NCBI GenBank assembly: GCA_026075535.2
Contig: AP026538.1
Coordinates: forward strand, 8,928,001-8,992,000
Direction of reading: 5' to 3'
From: Tricholoma matsutake
Lineage: Eukaryota; Basidiomycota; Agaricomycetes; Agaricales; Tricholomataceae
DNA: 64,000 nt
The number at the start of each line of letters is the position of its first letter. Positions within the stretch are counted from its first letter, which is position 1. This document shows positions 43,335 through 52,981 of this stretch, piece after piece. A program made the translations under genes and the position numbers. Below the pieces are notes generated by a model. It was not told the origin of the DNA. It did no database searches and worked only from the letters and a program-made list of their open reading frames with translations.

Positions 43335-43375
43335 GGCACCTTACATGTATAGTACGACAGACGGTTACGAGTCTA

Positions 43376-43384
43376 CCAAGAGCA
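43376..43384. repeat. 9-bp target-site duplication, right copy
   Basis: CCAAGAGCA, identical to 22958-22966. DNA2 coding sequence resumes here. Confidence 0.9.
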
Positions 43385-46300
43385 AGTTCCCTCAAGCTAC
43401 TTCGTACGTTCCTGAGTCGTGTACTCGATGTATAGTCGAATCGATAACCGAAAATGATACCGGCCACTATCAAAAGGCAAGTAATCCTACAGTAACTGTC
43501 TTCTCAACTTGACTGACATCTCCCTAGAATCTGCTAGTGAAGCTGGATAACCAGGAACGTCGTTTGGTCATTCTACGTGATGACTGGGCGTGGACCGATG
43601 TCCGTTCAGGTGATATCATCAATGTAATTGGAGCTTTTACTACTGCCACTCCTTCCACATCATCTATCGTCTCATCTATTGCGATAACTTCCAAGGCGAA
43701 TCTTCTCGTCCTCCACCCAGACCTCCTTTTAACAGCTACCGCCCTTTCTAATGCTACGCAATGCAGGCGTAAACCTCTCCTCTCCACTCTCGTTCGGTCG
43801 TCTAGCGATACCACCCCTGCGCTTGTGTGGGGAAACATGTTACATGAGGTAATGCAATCTTGTTTCACCGCCGGGCGCTGGGAAGAGTCCTGGATGAACG
43901 AAAAGATCGACGAAGTCATCTATAAAGGTCTAAACGAATTGCTTAAGCTTGATGTTTCTGTAGAACAAGCCAAACGCGAAGTCAAAACTAGGGCGAAAGG
44001 CCTCCTCGTCTTCTCTCAAAAGTACCTCAGTGATACTCCTAAGGTATATATCTGAATTCCAACACGTCTGCACCTACTTAGCAGCCTAGCGCATTCCTAT
44101 CAAATACCCGAGCTGCTTACAATCAAGCCCCATCACTGCTGGCCGTCACTGAGCTTCTCGATGTCGAAGAAGACATTTGGTCGCCTAGCTATGGTCTCAA
44201 AGGCAAGCTAGACGTTTCAGTACTCACCGTCATCTCGGACCCCAACCCGCCATTCCCGCAACCAATTATTACTGGTGGCCCTAAGCCATTCGAGATTAAG
44301 ACTGGCCGTGCTATCGCCGCCATGGAACATCGTGCGCAAACGATGCTATACACTCTACTTACTGCTGAGCGTTATGGTGTGGAGGTAAACGCAGGTTTGT
44401 TGTACTACACGCAGACTGAAGAGGTCATCAGAGTTCCTGTCAGTCGGAACGAGATCCGAGGCCTCTTCACCACTAGGAACGAGATGGCGGGCTTCATGAT
44501 GAGGAGAACTCAGCGTTCTGGCTCCCAAGAGGACGAAATGGATGTCGAAGATGCATCCGCGCCGGAGCCATTTTTACCAGCGACTATTGACGCTGAGAGG
44601 ACGTGCAAGAGATGTTACGCATTGGATACATGTATGTTGTATCGCAAGGTTTGTTTGTTTGTTATCGAGTTATCATTCACTAACGATCAGTGTAGAATGG
44701 GAAGGTTTGATCTCACTAGAAGAACAGGACCTAGTTCGTTTCAAAAAGGAGCTTTGGACTATGGGTGCAGCGGAACGCGAGACCAAGGGACGATGTTTCA
44801 GCTCGATGGTTATAGATGCATCTTTCCGTCCAAAGCCTCTCCACGTTGAAACTTCCGGAGACAGCAAGATTCACAGATTTACTGTTAGGTTTGTGAAAGC
44901 ACAAGCCTTTGAGTCGACCTCTTCCCTGTTGAATGGCCAGTTACATTCTGGTGATGCTGTGACGGTGTCTGTCGAACCAAGTTTACTTGCTCTTGCCCGC
45001 GGCTTTATCATCGATCTCACCCCTACAGAAGTTGTCCTTGGTGTAGACCACGAATTGTGTACCCAAAGTATCTCGGCACGTTTAGCGGCGCTCCATCGTT
45101 CTCCCAATGGGACAACGCCAGTCATATTTCGCATCGATAAGGATGAGCTCTTCAGCGGTTTAGGCCGCATCCGCGATAACCTTGCGCAGCTGTTCTATGC
45201 AGAAGGGGACACGCGACGCCTCAAGCTCGTTGTCGACCTGCAGGCCCCCGTTTTTGACGACAACCTTTCCACCCAAGTTAATGCCTCAGTTGCACATCAC
45301 TCTGCGCATCTCAATGTAAACCAACAACAAGCGATGTCCAAGGTTCTATCTGCACAAGATTACGCATTGATTCTGGGCATGCCTGGAACGGGGAAAATGA
45401 CTGTAATCGCTGCAGTTATCAGAACGCTTGTGGCTCTTGGTAAAACTGTTCTGCTGACATCGTATACTCATTCTGCAGTTGACACGATCCTCGCAAAGTT
45501 GTTGGATGCGGATTTTGGGATTTTGAGGCTGGGTAATATAGATAAGGTTTTACCTTCCTTCTACGCGGAGGTATATGGAGCGATTGACGCTCTAGTCTCG
45601 GTTTTAGATTCATCCGGATGTGCATAAGTTCACCCTCGCGCATAGGAAAACGCCGACGACTATAGAACAGCTTCAGCAGCAGCTAATGGCTCCGCCGGTG
45701 GTTGCAACGACTTGCTTATCGGTTGATCAGTAAATATATTGTCGTCACCTTCGGGTCAAAAACTCATATCACTTGCAGTGCATTATTCAGTCGTAGGAAG
45801 TTCGACTACTGCATTGTAGATGAAGCCTCTCAGATTACCTTGCCAACCTGTCTTGGACCCCTTCGTTTTGTTGATAAATTCGTTCTGGTCGGTGATCATT
45901 TCCAGCTACCTCCACTCGTGAGCTTCTTACTGCATCACATGCATAATTAACCTTTGAAACCTCTCTGGAACAGGTGCGAAATCCTGCAGCGCGGAAAGGT
46001 GGTCTCGACGTGTCCTTATTCCGCCGTCTTTCGGACGCACACCCTCATGCCGTCGTGGATCTGGCATACCAGTACCGTATGAATGAGGACATCATGATGC
46101 TGTCCAATAAACTCATATATGGTGATCGGCTTCGTTGCGGTTCTGAGAAAGTCGCTCGCCAGAGTTTGGTGTTGCCCAAAACCGCGTTTCTGCGTCGCCT
46201 GCATGCTGGTGGTTCGTTATGTCATGCCGATGGATGCTGGATTGAACGCCTTGCGTCCGACAGGTAAACGTATGTGAACCTTGGTGTCCTCATGTTCCCT

Positions 46301-47053
46301 GACCTCCCGTGTCTTTTGACAGTTGTAAAGCCATTTTCGTTGATACTGATGCTCTTCCTGCACCTGACTCTAGGGTGGGCGATCTTGTCCAAAACATGGT
46401 CGAAGCCGAACTCGTTCGTCAAGTTGTGGAGACTTTGCTGCGAAGTGGTGTACGTGAAGACCAGGTTGGCGTCATCTCTCTGTACCGGCAGCAAGTCAAG
46501 CTTTTTTCCCATATCTTCCAACGTCGGAAGGAGATAGAGATCCTCACTGCCGATCGAAGTCAAGGAAGAGATAAAGATTGTATCATTATTTCAATGGTCC
46601 GATCAAACGACGGGGGTCATGTATGTGGTATAATTCTATCGCGCTCATGGACAGTTGTTCACTGATAATTATGGTCAGATTGGGGACCTTGTTAAAGACT
46701 GGCGAAGGATGAACGTCTCCTTCACTCGTGCTCGCTCTAAGTTGATCATTGTGGGATCACGAAAGACTCTCCAACACGCTGATCTCCTTGCCGAGTTTTT
46801 CAATCTCATGGATACTCGCGGTTGGATTCTTCATCTGCCGCCAAATGCTCAAAACCTTCACTCATGCCTGATGGATGACAAACCCCCACCATCCTCAAAG
46901 CGACTCGCAACAGAGATGGACAGATCTGCGATCGGGAAAGAAAATTCACCCGTTCCGAGACCACCGAAGAAAGTCAAGGTTAGAACAGTGGCAGACAATG
47001 GTCTTTTGAGAGGAAGGCCAATATTGCAGGATTTGGTAAATGCAGCGACATAG
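43376..47053 (+). pseudogene. DNA2: DNA2 replication helicase/nuclease gene, main 3' part
   Basis: Exons read on the plus strand: to 43476, 43528-44043, 44085-44648, about 44694-45546, 45608-45729, 45779-45917, 45974-46263, 46323-46620 and 46679-47053. The first part holds TRCIVESITEN, RLVILRDDWAWTDVRSGD and the nuclease core (GNMLHEVMQS, PFEIKTGRA, QTMLYTLL, CKRCYALDTCMLYRK with iron-sulphur-type cysteines). The helicase part has Walker A GMPGTGKMT, TSYTHSAVDT, Walker [42 protein letters not shown] and NVSFTRARSKL. Dna2 trims Okazaki flaps and resects DNA breaks. This copy is split by a mobile element, has Met for the Walker A Thr, and lacks about 30 residues after MLYRK. The intron at 43477-43527 is of GC-AG type. 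Confidence 0.9.
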
Positions 47054-47624
47054 GCCGCTGACTCGGTTATCACAATAGATCTTTATCCATCTTAATTCAA
47101 TCAACACTTTTACCCTACTGAAGATGACTGTAAGCTGCAGATGATGTACTTAACTTAAGCAAAGCGAGACTTACCATGCAAAGCATGAGGAAACATACAC
47201 CTTCCCCAAGCTTTGCATGAGATCTAGAATCCCTTTAGTAGGGCTGCGCACCGTGCCGTACACTGACGGTTACATGGTGCCGTCTGTACCCGTACCGTCA
47301 GGACCTTGAGCCTTGCCTTGACGGTATGGATTTATGCGTATTGACCATCAAAATACGTCCGTCACGGCGGTGCATAAATGGTCACCGGTTTTAAACCCAA
47401 GTACCACCATTGGTAAGCGCTTTCAATCGCTGTGATCTGATATTTGTGGAATATTATTACGCACATTCTATTTCCGCCGCTAGTAGTGATGACAATATGT
47501 CGTTGGGTATAAGAGGTCAAGCGATTGGAGACTCCTGCGTCGTTAATGTTACATTCGAATAGGCAAGTCACTTACAATGCCCTTCAACCAAGCGCTAACT
47601 TCACCGAGATATCTTCTTTTCTAG
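47054..47624. other. Intergenic region DNA2-UbiA
   Basis: No gene. Bases 47250-47400 carry several ACGGT/ACCGT phrases in both orientations, which may form a small imperfect foldback. The promoter of the UbiA gene should lie at its right end; I see no clear TATA element. Confidence 0.5.
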
Positions 47625-48587
47625 ATGATGGGTGCAGGGGTGTTATTTCACCTGAAAACGGCATATCTATTCGTTCGCTCGGATATTAAGACTATACTGT
47701 TTCCGGTTGTAAGCATTGATCGATGTGACACAGCTTTAGTCACGGTCTAAGGATGTATCTTTGACAGTCAGGTTTTGCTTTCATGGTGTCAAAAGACATT
47801 TGGACGACGAGATCGATTTTGGTTCCCGTATGGGTGCTCACTCACCTCTTTTTAATCGACATCGACAACCAATCACTCTCCATTGACGAAGACAAGCTCA
47901 ATAAGCCATGGAGGCCACTGCCATCTGGACGCCTCACAATATCTGCAGCTAAATTCCTTTCAAAGGCATTGAATGTGATCTGCCTGCTGGTTTCTTGCCT
48001 GCTAGGAGGTAGAGAGCTAATGATACCCACCGTAGTATTCTGCGGTCTTGTATACTTATATGACCACCTCCTTTTGAACAGTCATTATATTTGGAAGAAT
48101 ATAATCAACGGTTTGGGCTACGCAGTTCTCGAAACGGGGGCAACCACGGTATTAAGTGATTCATTTAACTTCCATTCACCTGTTACAGATACTGATATCT
48201 TGAACTCTCGCAGTCGGATCACTCCCTCGCAAGCCTAACATGATACTAGCGCTGGTACTATCATGGGCGATAATATGTACCACCGTTCATGTGCAAGACT
48301 TGGCAGATATTGAAGGCGACCAAAAAATGGGGCGCCAAACGACTGCTATACATCTCGGACAAAACGTCACCAGGGTATCAATTGTGGTCTTCCTTGTTTT
48401 CTGGTCCCTCATTCTTCCCTGGATGCGAGGCGCAAATTCGCTTGAGGCGAAAGTCCATACATTCCTTGGGATATTCCTGGGTGCTCGTATTTTCTTTCTG
48501 CGTCAAAAGGTGTCAGATGAGACGAGCTTCCGTATCTATAACGTGAAGTACTACGCACTGATTCAAATGGCCGCAATCTCAAATTGA
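47625..48587 (+). CDS. UbiA-family prenyltransferase, three exons
   Basis: The model joins 47625-47708, 47768-48155 and 48214-48587, with introns of 59 and 58 bp in matching phase, giving about 281 residues. The first Asp-rich motif region reads IDIDNQSLSIDEDKLNKPWR followed by PLPSGRLT. The second motif lies in VHVQDLADIEGDQKMGRQT. Between and around them are hydrophobic segments fitting a multi-pass membrane protein (for example LILPVWVL-like, LNVICLLVSCLLGG, ILALVLSWAII, VVFLVFWSLILPW). UbiA enzymes transfer or cyclise isoprenoid chains; this NQ...EED-type subfamily in fungi is associated with terpenoid metabolism, but the substrate cannot be told. It looks intact, with no CpG-type stops. 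A second ATG at 47628 is possible. Confidence 0.8.
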
Positions 48588-49290
48588 GTGTGTAGGCATG
48601 GCTTATGCTCAGCCATCACCTGGCAGCCACTTCGAACGAATGATATCACCCTACTCATATATAATGACCAAACAAAGAGATGGGGTCTACATGGAAGTTC
48701 AGACCTCCAGGTAGGCTTCTGCCACCCATTCTTTTTTCCAATGCTATTCATCGACAGTATTCTGTTAAATGAAGAGGGGGCTCAGACTGACAGCTATTTA
48801 TTGAATGTAAAGTGTAAAGGAGTGATGGACTGTGCGGATGTGCAGACAAGTTGTATTAGAAGAGCAAAAAAAAAATTGTGACGACCTTAGCAAGTATCCT
48901 AGTTGTAGAAACAAAACCTCAGACATGAAGGATGCCGAAGTTCGGTTCAGTTCGGTTCTTCAAGGATTTTGCTGAATCCCTGGTTCTAGATTCGGCTCGA
49001 TACTGATATTACTGATTCCAACACTGAGCGGAGTTTGTCAGCAGCCTGGCCCAGCCCCGCGGCCGACACGTGTAAGTTCAAGGCGCGTTCGCGTTCGCTC
49101 GACAGCTCTAGATAGTAGAGACTTGCCGCAGTGGATCAGGACGAAGGTATTCTAACAGTTTTTTTTCCACTACAGTACACGGTAGCTCTTGGAGTAGGGT
49201 GTGTGGGCACCTACTCTATAGAGAATCGATCCTAGTGTAAACAAGATTAAACTCAGTCCTTGTATTAGACTTGATTCGGTTATACTGTAC
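48588..49290. other. Intergenic region, left flank of the foldback element
   Basis: No gene. Bases 48950-48975 hold a GTTCGGTT doublet. Bases 49190-49290 (CCTAGTGTAAACAAGATTAA, CAGTCCTTGTATTAG) are repeated at 50153-50260 and, more distantly, at 63313-63470, so they belong to an older dispersed repeat into which the foldback element and the copia element inserted. Confidence 0.5.
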
Positions 49291-50148
49291 TATATCGCCC
49301 AATTGGTCTGAAATCTCCCAGGGAGTCTGAAATTCAATTTCTACATTTTATCTGCTTGCGCAATCCCCCCGGAGTTTTACGGGATCTAATTGACCAGTAG
49401 TAATGGATGTATGTATGATTTCACTAAGGAATACAAGCTGTGGAAGCAGTCGAGAAACAGTAGCCGGAGTGATCAAACAGTGATACAAATGAAAATGTCT
49501 TGTTCACCATGGCAAAAACCACTCCCAAAGCCCGAAAAAATTTGACAGGACACCTACACTATACCAGACTACGGTAGTATGCTCTCTGCAAATCTCCGGG
49601 GGTGTTGTGCCCATGTTCGAGAGCGATGAAGGGACACTGTCAATTTTGTCACACTTTGTCACGGTAAAATTGAATGTCCACTGGCCGGCTCAACGGCAAG
49701 TGGCTCGAGATGCTTGAGGCACGACAAATCACAAGCAAATGTAAAGCGCGTGCACTACATACTGTTTCTGGGCGGACCTTGAATTTCGATGAGTTTTGTC
49801 ACGCTGTCTCTCCTCGCTCTTGAACATGGGCTCACCACCCCGGAGACTTGAAGAGAGTGTGTTACCGTAGTTTGGTCTAGTGTAGGTGTCCTGTAAAATT
49901 TTTTCGGGCTTTGGGAGTGATTTTTGCTATGGTGAACAAGACATTTTCATTTGTATCACTGTTTGATCGATCTGGCTACTGTTTCTCGACTGCTTCCACA
50001 GCTTGTATTCCTTAGTGAAATCATACATACATCCGTTACTACTAGTCAATTAGATCCCGTAAAACTCCGGGGGGATTGTGCAAGCAGATAAAATGTAGAA
50101 ATTGAATTTCAGACTCCCTGGGAGATTTCAGACCAATTGGGCGATATA
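49291..50148. mobile_element. 858-bp foldback DNA element
   Basis: Termini TATATCGCCCAATTGG and its exact inverse; inverted arms extend about 345 bp on each side with roughly 90 percent or better match by eye, leaving a central loop of about 160 bp. It is flanked by GTAC on both sides (49287-49290 and 50149-50152). The related locus at 63371-63374 has one GTAC with no insert. Since GTAC is itself symmetric, the duplication could be read as TA (Tc1/mariner-like) or GTAC. It has no coding frame, so it is non-autonomous. Confidence 0.85.
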
Positions 50149-50317
50149 GTACCTAGTGTAAACAAGATTAAACTAAGGTACAGTTAGCGAGACATGATAA
50201 TGTCAAACCTGAGATTGTACTCACCTCAGTCCTTGTATTAGAGACTGAGGTGGTAGACTGTCTGTCTACTGATATATATACATTGAGACAGACAAAGAGG
50301 AGAGATAAGAAAGGTAA

Positions 50318-50699
50318 TGTTGACATATCGAGGCATCCCCACACCTGCCTGTGCTCGACTGTGGTCACCGATGCTCACTGACTGTCACAGATATTTATTA
50401 TTAGTACATTACATCTATTTATAGAACTATGGTAACTATGTCTCATCCTATTTGAAAAGCATATATGGGACATTATATACCTTGTAGCTTTACATCGCAA
50501 CCTCAGTGATTGTCTATTCACTGAGGTGTACGTCCCCTTTCTCTACTTTATTTATTTCCTTACTTACCCATAGTAGTATCTCTTGTTATTCTATTCTAGG
50601 TACTACTACTGAATATATAGTGATTGTCTATTCACTGAGGTTATCTCTCGTTATTCTATTCTAGTCCAATCCCCTACCGGCTCCTGCCAACGTTCTACA
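50318..50699 (+). repeat. Copia 5' LTR
   Basis: 382 bp, TGTTGACATA...GTTCTACA. Contains two copies of the phrase GTGATTGTCTATTCACTGAG. Confidence 0.96.
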
Positions 50700-50703
50700 G
50701 GTT

Positions 50704-51612
50704 ATGGGCCCTGACGATATCTCTGAAATGTCTCTCACAAATAACTTGCAAGCTTTGAACCTGCCGAAACTCCGTAGTGATGGCTCTAACTGGTCTACCT
50801 ACCAAGAGCGCATTCTCAATTTCGCCACGTCAAAGGGATTGAAGAGACACCTCATGGGTACCATGCAAAAGCCAGTTACACTCAGGGAAGAGGATGGTGA
50901 ATTCTACAAGGGAAGTGATCCTAATCTGTTGAGCGAAGAAGATGTCGAGAAGCACCAGGGTGAAGAAGACAAGTATGAGCAGCACCAAGCAGGTAATTTA
51001 CCGAACCATCGACAAGTCCACGTTCCTGCAGGTCAAGAATGAGACTACCGCCACCACCGTATGGAAGAAAGTCACTTCTATTCATGCTGACAAAGGCTCG
51101 ATGTATGAAACAAATCTCCTTACCCAACTTCAGACTCTTTGACTCACAGAAAATGGAGACATGCGAGAACACCTAACAAAGATGAATGAGATCAAGGAAC
51201 GACTCGCAGAAATGAACTGTCCAGTTACCGATGAATCCTTCATATCCTATATCTGCACATCTCTCTCACTCACACCAACCTACCGAACCCTTCTCACTGT
51301 CCTTAACGTCACTGCTCACGAGTCCAGGAAGAAGTTGACCAGCACCAATCTTATCTGGCATCTTACCGAAGAAGCAAATTCACTCATGCTCGAGGACTCA
51401 ATCAATAAGTCCAATGCAGTGATAATGGTGGCCATGAAATCCAAGGACGGCAAGGGGAGGAACAAACCCAAGGGGAAGGAAAAGACGCGCTGCTCAAACC
51501 CTAACTGCGACAAGCCTGGCCACACAATTGATCAGTGTTATGCAAAAGGGGGGGGAAAAGAGAAAGAGGCGCCGGAATGGTTCAAGAGATTGGCTGCAAA
51601 GAAAACAGCATC
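50704..51612 (+). pseudogene. Copia Gag
   Basis: Starts LNLPKLRSDGSNWSTYQERI, typical of copia Gag. A frameshift near 50960 leads to TFLQVKNETTATTVWKKVTS, then TGA 51140-51142 (TL-stop-LTENGD, arginine expected). After that come MREHLTKMNEIKERLAEM and a zinc knuckle CSNPNCDKPGHTIDQC near 51500. Confidence 0.9.
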
Positions 51613-52981
51613 AGCAAGTGTGCACGTCGCTGAAGACGGTAAAGACGATGACGAAAACTATGTGATGCTCAGCTATAGCATGCCCAAAGATCCTATGGCC
51701 CTCGTCATTACCTCTGACTTCAAAGCTGAAGCCCACGCCGCCTCTGCAGATCATGGAATTATCCTTGATAGTGGCGCTAGTCGACACTTCTCTCCTGAAC
51801 GTTCGAAATTTTTGAACTACAGTGAAATTAGTCCTGAACCCATCAGAGCCATGGATGGACATACCTTCAGCGTGCTGGGACAGGGCGATCTAAAAGTTGA
51901 GCTACCTAACAGGGATCAGAAACTGACCCCAATAATGCTCAAGAACATATATTACTCACCCCACTTGGCATTCACCCTCATATCAGTCTCCTGCATTGAC
52001 AAAGCTGGATTCTCACTCTTCATAAAAGGAGGGAGTTGCAACATCCGTAGCATGAAATCAAATGTCATAGGTCATATTCCTCTCATTCAGGGGCTTTACC
52101 ACATCAGTGGTTCATTCAGCTCATCTCCAACACCCTCCGCAAACTCCGCATCAAAGCTGATGTCGATCAGTGAGCTTCATTGTAAGATGGGGCATATAAA
52201 TCACGATGACTTACATAGGATGGTAAAAGAGGGGATGGTTACTGGAACCGATGTCAATCTGGACTCAAAACCGGAATTCTGCGAGGCCTGCATAAAAGCC
52301 AAGGCAGATAGAAAGCTGTTTCCCAAGAAAAGTGGAACAGTGTACACAATGTACGGGGAGAAAGTTGTTTCAGACTTGTGGGGGCCAGCCAAAGTCGAGT
52401 CGCTAGGGGGGAAGAAATATTATCTTCTGTTCAAAGACCTAGCCACGCGTGAAGAGAAAGTCTATTTCTTGAAGGCAAAGTCCGAGGCATTTGCTGACTA
52501 CAAGAAGTACAAAGCCTGGGCACTAGTTCAACGCGGCACATGAATCAAAATATTTGGGTCAGACCATGGAGGCGAATTTACGAGCAAGGAATTCACTACC
52601 CACCTCAAGAATGCTGGAACAGTCCGCCACCTCACTGTCCACAACTCCCCAGCATCTAACGGTGCAGTCAAACATGGAAATCGAACCCACCTGAATGACG
52701 CCTGAGCAATGATGATTGCAGCTGGACTACCCTGGTTCCGTGGGCTGAGGCAATCCTCCATGACATCTGGTTGCATAACACGTGGACTGGTGATGCAGAA
52801 AACTCCCCATGAAGCAGCAACAGGGGATAAACCAGACTTGTCACAGCTGATTGAATGGGGCGCGACGGTCTGGATAAAACAACTTGATGCTGGAAAGCTC
52901 AAGCCACGAGCCGAGCAGGCTCACTTTGTGGGTTACGATGACAAATCCAACTTCCAAGGGGTTCCAGATCTATTGGCCTAA
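51613..52981 (+). pseudogene. Copia protease and integrase
   Basis: The protease active site reads GIILDSGASRHFSPE. The integrase zinc region is HCKMGHINHDDLHRM with CEACIKAK, and the core starts VVSDLWGPAKVESLGGKKYY. After TGA 52541-52543 it continues IFGSDHGGEFTSKEF and NSPASNGAVKHGNRTHL, then TGA 52703-52705 and MMIAAGLPW. Residues usually Arg or Glu in these motifs read His or Lys, as expected from CG-to-CA or CG-to-TG changes. A frameshift near 52965 passes to the next frame. Confidence 0.93.

Larger units (their letters stand above)
22967..43375. mobile_element. Mutator-like (MULE-type) element inserted in DNA2
   Basis: The left end reads TAGACTCGTTACCATCTGTC and the right end is its near-perfect inverse, ending GACGGTTACGAGTCTA. 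A perfect 9-bp duplication CCAAGAGCA flanks the two ends (22958-22966 and 43376-43384). Nine-base duplications are characteristic of the Mutator superfamily. Removing the later insertions (Gypsy-3 nest and a MITE) leaves about 2.2 kb. No transposase is recognisable, so it is a non-autonomous or gene-carrying copy. Further internal inverted sequence (22995-23025 against 42480-42510) supports long terminal inverted repeats. Confidence 0.8.
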
